From the NCBI RefSeq assembly GCF_030272615.1, contig NC_081406.1:143523041-143587040 (forward strand): 64,000 nucleotides of DNA. The letters run 5' to 3'. This document shows, piece after piece, positions 35,281 through 46,636 of this stretch. The position numbers and the translations under genes are program-made. Numbering within the stretch: the stretch's first letter is position 1; each line of letters begins with the position of its first letter. A model generated the notes under the pieces. The model worked only from the letters and a program-made list of their open reading frames with translations, did no database searches and was not told where the DNA came from. This DNA is from Cryptomeria japonica. Lineage: Eukaryota; Streptophyta; Pinopsida; Cupressales; Cupressaceae.

Positions 35281-35745
35281 GCATATGTCAAATTGAATGA
35301 TGTTTTAGTATGGTTGTCATTGATGTCAACATACTGATTCTATTTCAGTGTTTGGTTTTTATTTTATATGTTTTGACTTATTGTAGATATATTCATGATG
35401 TGTTGGTAACTTGTTTAATATTACTTTGAGATTCTTCTTTCGTGGTTTGGTAGTCTGGAAGGTGTGCTCTGGAAATCTATGCAGTGATGATGATGATTGA
35501 CTAGTAGATTTTTTAGAGCTCTTCATTTCTCTGCATCTTCAATTCTCCAATTACATTTCTCGATTTATGTTTCTCATGCATGCATCTTTGTTATTTTGAT
35601 TTGGCATGTGTTGTTGTGCATTGGAATTGTTCTTTCCTAGTCTGCTTAGCCCTAGATAATCTATCTTCTTGGTCCATTGATTGCGACATTTGGATCACAT
35701 TTTGTTGCATTGTAGTGTGGTCCACTTCTCAATCCTTTCCATCGT
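35281..35745 (+). repeat. Possible LTR fragment, plus strand
   Basis: The run gtatggttgtcattgatgtcaacatactg near 35310 resembles the start of the other LTRs in the window (tcattgatgtcaacata). No terminus, tract or second copy is visible. Confidence 0.3.
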
Positions 35746-35749
35746 GAGA

Positions 35750-36894
35750 ATGCTTAGTGAAGATTTATTTTGGGTTCCATTTCAGTCATGAGGTAGAAGT
35801 TTACCTGTTCACTGTTCTGGGCTAGCCTTCTTCTTGTCTGCACACCATCATACTTATTGCCTATGATCTGATCTTTTGGGTGATTTCTCTACACATACAG
35901 GTTGGGGCTTGTTGGGTACTTCTTCTAGTTTACTATCAGATTGCATTTCATCTTCATCACTGGAATTGTCATACTAGTTGACTTGAGCATATCTCCCTTT
36001 ATGTAAATCTTCATCTACTCTCACATTCACACTCTCAATGACTCTTATTAGTCTTTTGTTGTAGCATTTGTAGGCCTTACTATCAATTGAGTAACCAAGG
36101 AAAATACCTTCATCACTCCTCGAATCAAAGTTTCCTAAGCCCTCCCGATCTCTTTTGATGAAGCATTTACTCCCAAACACTTTGAAGTACTTGAATGATG
36201 GCTTCTAGTCATACCACAGTTCATAAGGTGTCATTTTGTTGTTTGTTCTCAATTGAACCCGGTTCATAGTGTATACAGCAGTATGGACTGCTTCCTTCCA
36301 GTATATATCTGATATGTTTTCCTCATTTAGCATGGTTCTTGCCATCTCCTTGACTGTCTTGTTTTTCCTTTCTACCACACCATTTTGTTGTGGTGTCCTT
36401 GGGGCTAAATACTATCTTTTGATTCCATGCCTCTCAGAGTAGTCTTCAAACTCATTTGATGTGAATTCTCCACACCGGTCTGATCTTAGGCATTTCAACT
36501 TGCATCCACTTTCCCTTTCTACCATCTTCTGGAATATCTTGAACCTTTCAAATGCTTGAGATTTGTCTTGTAGGAAAGTGACCCATGTCATTCTACAGAA
36601 ATCATCAATGAAGAGCATGATGTATCTTTCACCAGCTAAAGCCCTTATTATATTTGGTCCACATAGATCAGTGTGCACAAGTTCAAGTCGCCTTGAAGAA
36701 TTATGTTCTCTAGTCTTGAAGGTCACTTTAGTCTCCTTTTCTCTTACACATTCATCACAAAAGGTGCTTATCGGTTTCATGATCTCTGGTATGTCTCTCA
36801 CATAGCCTTTCTTGCTTACTTGGACTAGATTATCAAAATTTATATGGCCTAATCTTATGTGCCACAACCAACTCTCAACTACTTGTCCCATCAT
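35750..36894 (-). pseudogene. Copia integrase and pre-RT linker of element 3
   Basis: From 36894: SWLWHIRLGHINFDNLVQ, then FCDECVREKETK (HHCC zinc domain), LVHTDLCGPN, MLFIDDFCRMTWV, and KCLRSDRCGEF (core D,D,E with GEF). After a stop, APRTPQQNGVVERKN, AVYTMNRVQL, FKVFGSKCFIKRD, EGIFLGYSIDSKAY and the acidic DEDEMQSD stretch. DQIIGNKYDGVQTRRRL and EPKI close it. In-frame stops lie near 36412 (before YLAPRTP), near 36209 (after ELWYD) and at 35974. It is an inactive integrase. Confidence 0.85.
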
Positions 36895-36904
36895 GCATTG
36901 AGAC

Positions 36905-37102
36905 TCATATCATTCCTTCAGATTGTACACATTTCCAATCTCCAATCTTGATGGAGGAGTTATCTCCAAATATTATTGAGCCTCCATTCCAATCTTCAAG
37001 CTTTATAAATTTCTTTTTGTCACCAGTCATGTGATTGGAACATCCACTATCTACTACCCATAAGCTCCTTCTTTCTGCATGTAGGGCAGTCTGTACAATC
37101 AA
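36905..37102 (-). pseudogene. Copia protease of element 3
   Basis: SLWVVDSGCSNHMTGDKKKF carries the DSG active site and the HMTG motif of copia protease, followed by WNGGSIIFGD. A deletion removes most of the stretch between protease and integrase: the element jumps from WKCVQSEGM to the integrase within a few tens of bases. Confidence 0.8.
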
Positions 37103-37249
37103 ACTTGATTCTACTTTGTTCTTGTCCTTCTCAACCCAAACCGGTTTGACTTATTTCTTATTGTCTGCTGCAATTTCATGTTTCAGTTTAACTACCGGTT
37201 TCTGAATTGGTACAGACTTCTTTTGCATGAATTTTCTGAGCTTGCAATG

Positions 37250-38515
37250 CTTTGCAATGTGTCCAAACTCTTGACAATTATATAATTTCACATTAACATT
37301 AAATGATCAACCTTTAAAGCTATTGTAGGACACCGGTTGACTTCTCCTACATTCAACACTCCTATGACCAAATCCATTACACTGATAACATACAACATCC
37401 ATATCCTTGAGTGTAGTGAATGGATTTCTAGTTGCAAAACTCATAGGAGGCTTATTCATCAATCTACAATAAACTAACCTATGCCCAAATTTATTACATC
37501 GGTAAAAATAACCATGGAAGTTAGGTACATACCGATCTTGTTGCTTTGGACCACAAATCATTGTTTCCCCGGATGTCTTCCTCTCATGTTGTTGATTCTA
37601 GTGAATCCTTCACTATCCACCTTGGACTTGCCTTTATGATTTGCATACCGGTACAATGTGTGAGCCTTCTGGTTTTGAGCATACTGGTTCTCAGGCTAAT
37701 TTATTATAGCTTCAACATAGGTCTTCTTACCAGTATCTTTGTTGACTGTGAAGGTTTGCTTCTCTTTACTTTCACTTGAGGAGGTAAATAGTATCTCCTT
37801 ACCAGATGTGTCTCTGTTGTTTGAACTTTGTCCTTCTTCAAATCCTAAGCCACCAGTATCCTTTGAGTGCTTTTGATTGCTCAACATCTTGTCCAAGGCT
37901 TTAGTGTTGCCCTCAAATTTGCTCTCATCTTCAGTTCATCCTTTCTCTTTTCAAGCTCCTTTTTGAGCCTTACAATCTCTTCTTCTAGCTTCTGATGCTC
38001 CTTCTCCTTCTTCATCAGATCAAAGGATGTAACTTCACATATTCTCTTGGCCTCTTGCACTTAAAGTTTCAAATCTAAAATGATTTGATTAGACTCATTT
38101 AGGGATTGCTTCAAAAGGTCTTGTTCTTCAGCAGCAACATGCTTGACCTTCTTGAGTTCTCTTCTTGTCTTGCTCAACTCCTCAAGAGCACTTATGAGCT
38201 CATCTTCTAGATCCACTTTAGCTTCAATGGTTTCATCTTCCTTATCTTCATCAATAGGTTCTTCTAGTGCCATAAAGAGATTAATTTCTCTTGTATTCTG
38301 ATGGCAATCATCTTCTGATGCACTTTCTTCATCCCTGCCATCAGCCTCAAAGATGTATAGGTTGTTCTACTTCTGGTAGCTTCTTCTTCCTTGCCGGTAG
38401 ACTTTCTTCTCTTTATCTTTACCAGAAGATCTGCCAGAGCTCCTTTTCTCATCTCCACCAGTTTCATCATAAGGACATTTAGAAGCACAGTGTCCTATTT
38501 TACCACAGTTAAAAC
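37250..38515 (-). pseudogene. Element 3 gag C-terminal module: CCHC, coiled coil, more knuckles
   Basis: From 38515: KCFNCGKIGHCASKCPYDE (knuckle 1), an acidic region, the coiled coil DELISALEELSKTRREL and KKEKEHQKLEEEIVRLKKEL (38280-37950), then MDKMLSNQKHSKDTGGLGFEEG (37896 on). Next are two or three further knuckles: YRCNKFGHRLVYCR, CYQCNGFGHRSVECRR and CQEFGHIAKHC. Elements 1 and 2 share this arrangement after the coiled coil. The long extension between capsid and protease is more than the single knuckle of a typical copia gag. Confidence 0.8.
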
Positions 38516-38666
38516 ATTTGAAGGGTAGTTTTCCTTTATACTTACTGGATCCCTTTTTGAGCTTTCTTACAAAGTTTGCAGCTTCAGTATTCGAGTCTCC
38601 ACTAGATTCTCTAAGAACACTTTCTTCCTTACCATTTTTGGTGGAGTTGAAAGAAGTATCTTTCTT

Positions 38667-39277
38667 TCAAGTTCCTTCACCGGTTGTCCTCATCTCATAA
38701 GCAGTTAGGGAGTCAAATAACTCATCAATTGAAAATATTTTCAGATCCTTCGCTTCCTCTATAGCAGAGACCTTAGTATCATACTTAGATGTGAGTGATC
38801 TAAGTACCTTTTTGACAATGACTTCATCAGCTATTTCTTCTCCAAGTCCTCTAATGGTTTTCACAGTTTCATCAACTCTCTGAAGATAATCTGCAATCTT
38901 TTCTTCATCTTTCATCTTCAAGCCTTCAAGATAACCTCTTAGTGTTTGTAGCTTGGCCTCCTTGACCTTGTCATCTCCTTAAAATAATCTATGCAATTTA
39001 TCCCAAGTCTCCTTGGCGGATGAGCAATGCATATAACATTGACAAACTCATTATTAGACAACCCATTGAGAATAGCATGTTTAGCCTTGGCATTGTTTTC
39101 ATACTCCTTGGCATCTAGATCTGTAGGAGGAACACTAGGAACAATATACCCATTCTTAACCAACATCCAAACATTAAATCCTAGGGAAGATAGATAGATT
39201 TCCATTCTTTTGCTCCTAAAGGCATAGTTGGTTCCATCAAACATGGGAGCTTTGGAGAAGGAGGACTCATTCCTTGC
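38667..39277 (-). pseudogene. Element 3 gag N-terminal (capsid-like) region
   Basis: The ATG near 39277 begins MARNESSF. APMFDGTNYAFRSKRMEIYL fits the DUF4219/UBN2-type start of copia gag. After a frameshift near 38940 come MKDEEKIADYLQRVDETVK, GEEIADEVIVKKVLRSL and SLTAYEMR. It is broken by the frameshift and stops, but is otherwise the common plant copia capsid domain. Confidence 0.75.
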
Positions 39278-39341
39278 CATTGTGTTCTTAAACCAGAATC
39301 TACCCAAAATAGAGAAAGCTTTGACCAACACGGAACCTAAT

Positions 39342-39353
39342 GCTCAGATACCA
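39342..39353 (-). promoter_or_regulatory. Primer-binding site of element 3
   Basis: gctcagatacca on the plus strand is the complement of TGGTATCTGAGC, one mismatch from the initiator methionine tRNA end. It lies two bases from the LTR edge at 39356. Confidence 0.8.
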
Positions 39354-39355
39354 AT

Positions 39356-41087
39356 TGTTGAACACAATGTGTCACTGAGAGGGGGGGGGTTGAATAAGCA
39401 ATTTCCAATCCTTATCTTTTTAATCCGAATGTGAGTATCGGTTAACAAATCAAAGAATAAGTAAACCTACCAGTGAGATAAGTAGGAGATCAAATGAAAG
39501 AACACACAAAGGCACATCACACAACACCGGTTATACGAGGAAAACCCAATGTGGGAAAAACCTCAGTAAGAAATGATGCTGGAGACTACTGCTCCAATCC
39601 AACCTCACAATGAAACACAAGTATTACAATGATTTGAGGCACCAACCCCTATCTGTTTATGGGCATCAACCCAAAGGAGCACCAACCCCTACACTGAGCA
39701 CCAACTCAGTGATACACATTGAAATATAAACTTATTACAATGCAAGAACCTTGTTACAAATGGATTTTGTAACACCTCCAATGAATACACTCCACCGGTT
39801 ATTCTATCTCACTATTTCTTTTGCTACCGGTTCACTATTCTTTCACTCTGACCCCTCACCAGTTAACCTATGCCTTTCCTAATCTCCTCTGACTCTCTCC
39901 CTGCACTCTATCACTCTTTGATGCCTTCTTACCGATCTAAATATTGTCGGTTTACTTGACTGTTATACACTATAACAGTTCACCGATTTCTATGTCCCTA
40001 CCGATTAAAGCCTCTTACCGGTTCTACCTTGTAATGCTCAGTCACTTCAATCTTCTACTATGAACCTTCAAGCTAATTATCTCTCTGCTTGCTCAAACAC
40101 ACTCTCTTCGTGCAACTAGCATCAACATTTTGATCTTTGATTTGCATATTTATATATCTGCTTTCCTACCTAAATGCAATATTCAAGTATTTCCTGCCTA
40201 GGGTTTTCTCCATTGACCAGATCTATATAAAATCATATCGGATTACCTTTCTTGGATGAATAATCTGCAACGACTCAACCATCCTTGCCATTTCTCAAGC
40301 TTCTAGTGCACGTTTACTATTTTTGGCAAACACCAACCCTGGTTTTTGGTCAATCACAATAAATAATCAAGCAGCTACTTTTCCAGGTCAATAAGATGAT
40401 TAGATATGTTTCTTGAAAAGGTTTGATCCCATGTCAACAACTCACCTCAAGCTACACACTTTCTTGCCACCATTTCCGTGTTTTACGTTTAAATATCGAC
40501 CTGTTTCCATCTTGTCGACACCTACCTCATTCAAGTTCACTGACCTCTGCATGTTAGCCACTTGGATCCTACGTGTCATTCTTTGTCGGCATCCACCTTA
40601 GACTAGTCCATTTAGTCAATTTAGATTCATTCACTGACCAAGACACACGATCGGTGTTAAGCCCTTACTGGTTCATATATCCTACCGGTATACCTTCATA
40701 CCATCCTAACTCCTTTTTGTCAGTGGATCATATTGACCGGTTATCAAGCCAAGGTATACAATCAGAGTAAATCATTATGCACATCTCCATCGGTTGAGAG
40801 CTCTTCACTTCTACATCTTCTTGCATACCAGTATCATACCTACTAGTTGACACTGCTCCTGACTACATACTGGTAATGAGCATGATAACACTCTGCAGTT
40901 CTTCAACTGTCTGACATACTTACCAGTCACTCTTCTTTGCATATCGGTGGTCATGTTCTTCTCTGCTATCCTTTGCTTGTTTACCAGTAGATGTTGCTTC
41001 TCATGTTTACCGATAACACATCATTCTTGCCAGCTTGCATACAGGTTGCCTATACTGGTTGACATCAATGAAAATACAATGCCAACA
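39356..41087 (-). repeat. 5' LTR of element 3 (right end uncertain)
   Basis: It begins tgttgaacacaatgtgtcactgagag and, read on the minus strand, starts TGTTGGCATTG at 41087, followed by TTTTCATTGATGTC. A second LTR-like start on the minus strand (TGTTGGAAACC...TTGTCATTGATGCC) lies at 41867. The LTR may therefore be 1.7 kb with another LTR fragment behind it, or 2.5 kb in all. No second LTR is present to decide. Confidence 0.65.
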
Positions 41088-41867
41088 TGCAAAACATCAG
41101 TATTGGGCAACATGATAACATCTGAACATCAAGTCCTAGATCATATACATTCTTGAACATTTGCAATAAAAAAAACAACTAGTAGGAATGACATAGTAGA
41201 CTATATCCATGACAACACAATGCATCAACAACCATCATCACCAAGTGTCCATGCATCCCTATCATAATTGAATATTTTTTGCATATGTACTTGCACAAAC
41301 TGATTATGACAAACTAGACAAGGTACCATTTTTTGCACATAGGACAAAAATACTCTTTCCTACATATTAAATCTTGCTCGACATTACTATCAAACAAAAT
41401 ACCAGTTCTCCTCTATACATAAACATCCATAATTGTAGATGTTAGGAAAGTCACACACAAAAACAACAGCACCACCATCATATAGAGCATCAACATTTGA
41501 ACCTATAATTAACAACATCTACACTAGTATTTCTGAACTATGTAGTCTACATGACTAGTCATAAACTGAGCATTAGGCAAATGTTCAACAACTAAATCAT
41601 CAAATCATCAACTAAAACACATCAACTGATTATGTGGAAAATCGTCATTTCGATATAATCAATTGAAATACAACAAAACATCATCAAACCATCAACAACT
41701 AAACATCAAATAAATCATCAACTAGATTTAAAATTAGTCAATCACTAGATAGGTAGACCATATTTAGCATCTGTGAAACTGATCAACTACATCAATTGAT
41801 TATGACAAACACCAAACAAGTTTGGCATCAATGACAACACAACAGAGCATTATTTAGGTTTCCAACA
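41088..41867 (-). repeat. Possible LTR extension or second LTR start, catcaac-rich
   Basis: The plus strand is full of short catcaac/atcaact words (41570-41760), apparently degenerate simple repetition. It ends tttggcatcaatgacaaca...tttccaaca, which is LTR-start-like on the minus strand. Confidence 0.4.
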
Positions 41868-43740
41868 AACATTAGATTACCCTCAGTTTGCTTCCTCATA
41901 AGACCTTTGGGTCTCTAATTTGTTAAACATAGCTTTAGGAGGGTTAGGGTTATGATTCCTTCTACTATTTAAAACTTTTGGGCATTCTTTTTTTTTATGC
42001 CCATCAATTTTACATAAAAATCAAGAGTTGAAACCCTAGGGCTTCAATATCACAACTGTAAACTTGGTCATTCATAAAGAATTAAGGGATCTCTTAAATT
42101 TGAACTCCCTTATTAAAAAAGATCAATATTCTAGCATTCATATGGGGCAATACAGAATGAGTGTCTTCCACTTGTAAGGTTTTCCTGATAGGTTTGAGTA
42201 AAAGGGGTAAGAACTTCCACATTTGGACTGGCACATTTTTTAAATTGATCCATCTTGGGGTGGAACAAAACATGATTTCATTTTGAGAGACATTAGGTGA
42301 CCAGGCTATGCTCTTGAATAGTGACTTGCTAATATTCTAATACTTCATTCCCAAAATCTTTCTTGCATATCATGTTTTTTAAAACGAAAAAGAGGCCCTT
42401 TTGAATCATTCTACAAAAGGAAATATAAATCCTAATTTTTTACTTGACACATTATTTAACTAGTTATCAAAAAATCATCTTACCAGAATGCTATTTCTAT
42501 CTAGACAAGCTAGGAAAATTGTAGTTTTCTTAATCCTATTTTCTTCTTTCTTTAAGACAATGATCATGTCCTCATTAGGGTTTATCCTCAATACCCTAGG
42601 TAGGAGAGGGTCCTTGCCTCCTTCAACTTGGTCTCGACCCTCTTCTCCTCTACCTTCAAAGGCCCCTAAGCTTTATTCGAAGGCTCATAGATAGAAAAAA
42701 ATTAAAGTTGTGGCCTTCGATTTTTAGCCAAAGGATTTTGGATCTTTATTTTCAGAGCTCTTGTTATTTAGAAATGATGGTATGGATCTCGACAAGAAAG
42801 GAATTTTATTGGTCAAGTAGGTCTCCAACCAAATTAGAAGATTGAATCTCTTTTTAAATAGAATCCAATTTTCTCTTGACTTTCTCCTTCCTTTTGAATA
42901 TATACCCAAAACAACTTTTGTTCCAAGACTAAATTTTAGATTTAACAAAAGAGAGATTTTTGGTCAATATGTAAATGGTTGGCCCTTCCACATCAATCTA
43001 TGATCATATTAAAATCTTTCTTTCTAGATCTGAGTAGTGAATCCATATTTTTCAAAGTAAGGGGGAAGTTTTTCTTTTGTCCTAGTCTCTCAACTTAAAG
43101 AGAAATAGGGAACTAGTCTGACCCAAGCCTAGTGAGGGCATATAAAGAACACAAACAAGAGGGCAAAAAGTCAAGAAAAATGAGGATCCTATGAAGTCTT
43201 ACTTGGATGAGGGATTCCCCACTTCTTCTGTTGGACCAAGTAAAATTAGCTCCTCAAAGGTCCATATCAACTAAGACATGCTTATCAATGAAGTCCATCA
43301 GGTTCGACCTGCTATCTAAAGATTGCTTAAAACATCCCATTCTTTCATAATCCCTAAGAGGGGTATTGAAATGCCCCATAACCAACCACTTACAATTAGA
43401 ATGCGAAGTTCCAAATATTCTCAAGTTACTCACAATTTTTGCTTGGCATTTTTAGTATTAGAAGCCTAAATATTTGAGATCATCCTATTAAATTTATCCC
43501 CCAAATGAGTAAAATTTGTAGCAATATGGTGAGAACCTTTCCATATAGCTTCCCCCTTGAGCACTCTAGGTTTCCAAAAAGTAGCCACCCCACCCATATC
43601 CCCATGACAACTAAAAACATGAATACCACATTCTTTAAAGAACATCCAATATATGTTCCTAGATAAAATTAAACAAGAGGTCATGATTGTGAGCATTTTT
43701 ATCCCCCCGATGTTCTAGAATAATATCATCATTAAATAGA
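41868..43740 (-). mobile_element. LINE E: ORF2 N-terminal part followed by an ORF1-like part
   Basis: From 43740 down: ECGIHVFSCHGDMGGVATFW, LKGEAIWKGSHHIA and a frameshifted SGWLW-to-WDV stretch (endonuclease); then SWNKSCFGYIFKRKEKVKRKL and RSKILWLK near 42720 (linker before RT). Directly after this come PRWINLKNVPVQMWKFLP (DUF4283-like) near 42240-42190 and a CCHC-like FLCKIDGHKKKECPK near 42010, which belong to ORF1. ORF1 normally precedes ORF2, so two LINE pieces have been joined or one has been rearranged. Confidence 0.65.
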
Positions 43741-45005
43741 ATGAGTTGTGATCTTGGAGCACATTTCCAATATTGTCTTCTATAGTTTGTCTACAATACC
43801 CCTATACTTTCTCTCTCCCTCGAGGCTTTGTTTTTATACTAACCCTATATTTTAAGATCCGAACAATATGGTGTTGCTTGTGCATTTTCCTAGGGTTTGT
43901 CTTTCAAGTTCAACTAGGGTTCTCCCTTTTCCTTAGTCTTTCTTGGCCTAGGTCTATTGGTTGTTAACCTTTTGTTCTAATTTTTCAATGACTGGTAGTT
44001 GCGTATTGTCGATGTGTTAAGTTGTAATGTATGCCCTTTTGTTTCATCAGTAATTAGCCTCACGTCATAGAAGCAACCTGACATTACCCATCATGCAATA
44101 TTTTTCCATGCCTAAAGTCTTTTATTCATGTGTGTCCTAGTTAGTGGAGCTCATCTTGTGATTAGTTGGATGTTATTTATTGGTTGTGCAAGGGTGCAGG
44201 CCCCTCTAGCCTTGCTCGCCTTCCCTCTGTGTTGCTTCATTGTCACCCTAGTGCATGCCCTTTTCTTTGCATGTGACCCCACCTCACCCCTCTATGTTAT
44301 TGCGCTAGACTCCGATTTGTCACTCTTGTATAATGGGGTCCTATTTAGTTCAAAGATCTTTACTGGTTAGAATGTGAGTGTAACATAGATGAATTGGACC
44401 CAATCTGGCTTGTATTGCTACACAATGTTTTCATGTGTCCCTAACAACAACTGTGAAGAATGGTGGGCCCATTAGCCAACTCGTAAAGTGGTTTTCCACA
44501 TGGTGGGATCCCTGATTGGTCAAGTGCATCCAACATCAGCTCTAAGAATTTTCAAACTTGGTCTACATCATCCCAGTTGCTCATTGTGATTGTGCGAAAG
44601 ATTGATAGATGGCTATTATTCAAAATCAAGAATGACTAGTTATAGACACTCTAATTGATTCTAGTAATGGTGGTATGATTGTCCCCAATATCGTTCATCC
44701 ATCATTTGAGTTGATAAATATTGCATCAAAACATCATAATTACTACTTTGTATCAAATTTGTGAGTCAGAAAATCAAGGAGCTCTTTGATGTGAAACGAC
44801 AAAAAAAATAGGTTTTGCAGAAGATAAACAAGTGTATGATTTTGAGATGAAATTTCAATTTTTTTGCATTTGCTAGTTTAGTTGAGTGTGCAGAATTTTT
44901 GTAGTCTAGTAATTGTGTAAAAGAAACATTATACACATAATTTCAAAGCCCTAAAATAGTTTTAAAGCTATAGTTTTGGAGAAGTTAAAAAAGTGAGTCA
45001 GACAA
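43741..45005. other. No recognisable gene or element
   Basis: The stretch is slightly less AT-rich around 44130-44370, with a hydrophobic frame that has no motif. No terminal repeats are visible. Confidence 0.5.
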
Positions 45006-45009
45006 GTTT

Positions 45010-46636
45010 CCAACCTTCTACATCAAAAAGATCCCTAGACAAAGACCTGTAAATACAACTATCGGGGTCTTCTGGAATACCAGCTCATGTTCATGGCCCT
45101 GGACGCCTAGAAGATAAATTGTTAGAATATGTGAGGGATTGTTGAGATGCAGACATCCCTCCTTGAATCTGGTTGGTCATTATGTGAGCATTGGTGAAAG
45201 AAAGGAATGCAACTGCTCCTATGAATTATGTGCTTGGTTGTTGGAACTACGAAAATTGGTTGCTCTGAATGTATTTATTGATATGGACTTCATCCAAGTA
45301 GTGGAAATGCATTAGTATTAACAAGAAAGGGTTGTCAGGTCACAGGGTGGTGGACTTGTAATCAACATAACCAAAAAATGCATCTTTGAGGTATTTTGGG
45401 TACACTTGGCAACCAATAAAGAAATTAATTTTGAAAAATTAAAGGAGAAATATTTAACAAACCATATCACATACAGAGGTTGTTATTTGCCAAGGCATAA
45501 AAGGGGTATATGACAGGTTGGTTAAGATTCTCCAAATGAAAGAGATCCCTTCAACATCAAGAGATTTCAAGATTATTTGATTAGGACCTAGTACACTTTA
45601 TGCAAAGTTTTGGGGGAGGAGACACAAGTAGATATAACAATCCATTTAATGTATACGACTGCAGATATTCAGGACCCCATGGTCAACACAAGATATGATT
45701 TTTCTACATGCATAGTCAACAAAATGCACAAACAATTGGTGTTGACTAAGGCTAATTCCAAACAAGTCAACTTCAAATGATACTCCCTTATGTCCCACAG
45801 GTTTTTTTACTCAGGACTATGGGGATGGCATGAAACCTTGGAGGTTAGGCATGAGGGTAGCAAGCATGTTCTATATCATCTACAGTTCTATAAATACCTA
45901 TCAAATCAACATTGCAAGAATTCTTGTTTTTCTCTATTTGAGTTCTTTGTTAACAAAACTTTAGAGATGTGATGGGAGATGAAAAGTCGAGATTGTACGA
46001 AGAAATTCTAGATTTACTAAGGCCTGCCGATAGATTGCCAAATTTGGCATTATTCACAATTGGGGAGATTCGTCTCCTTGCCAATTTTGCCACCAATACT
46101 GTATATGGTTGCACGAAGAAGGGATCCTTTTTTCCCTAGCACAACAAAATGTATAAGGTCAAACCTATTCCATATTGCAATAATATAGGTGGATTGTGAG
46201 CCACCCATAACGTTTGATCCAGAAGGTTTTCTCAACAAGGTCTCAACAAATCTTAAGAGGTATGCCTTCCCTCATGAAGTGAGATATGAGGAAGATGTAA
46301 TAAAAAATTATACAATGATTAAGGAGGTGGCCAATAGAAAGTCCAAATGTGAATCCATAACGAGGGGCAAAGAACATAGAAGAAGAGAAAATCCAAATTA
46401 AAGAGGTGCACATTGAAATATTAATGATTCCACTGTAGAACACACAAAATGCTAGAGATGGTTGATGAACTTAAAAGGGAGCCTCAACAAGAAGAACAAA
46501 TACCTACACATTAGCTTGATAGGGCACCATATATTGCCCCTCCACCTAAGGCCTCCAATACTAAAGGAAATGATCCTACTATAGTTGAAGATGTAATAGA
46601 AAGACCACTTTCCATGAATATTGCTATACATAAGCA
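45010..46636 (+). pseudogene. Unrecognised long ORF, first part
   Basis: With frameshifts, the plus strand gives a coherent protein from about 45350: INITKKCIFEVFWVHLATN, KEIPSTSRDFK, GEETQVDITIHLMYTTADIQ, VNKMHKQLVLTKANSKQVNF, FYSGLWGWHETLEVRHEG. After a stop at 45970: SRLYEEILDLLRPADRLPNL, NFATNTVYGCTKKGSFFP, ITFDPEGFLNKVSTNLKRYA, then PPPKASNTKGNDPTIVEDV. No known domain, repeat or membrane span is apparent. It breaks off at the copia element near 46630 and appears to continue at 50920. Confidence 0.5.

Larger units (their letters stand above)
35750..41087 (-). mobile_element. Copia element lacking RT and 3' LTR (element 3)
   Basis: On the minus strand: LTR (41087 or 41867 down to 39356), primer-binding site, gag with capsid-like region, CCHC, coiled coil and further knuckles, protease, integrase and the pre-RT linker. 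It then ends at EPKINLH (about 35758) just before the RT would start. All parts contain frameshifts or stops. The internal order and motifs are those of plant Ty1/copia elements. Nothing to the left supplies RT, RNase H or a second LTR, so 3' truncation or a recombined end is likely. Confidence 0.8.

Noticed and set aside
35720-35770. Left target duplication or 3' LTR for copia element 3
   Set aside because: No LTR copy, polypurine tract or matching 5-mer could be found next to the end of the pre-RT linker.
44128-44370. Hydrophobic 80-codon frame in a less AT-rich stretch
   Set aside because: No family resemblance, no neighbouring coding or splice support.
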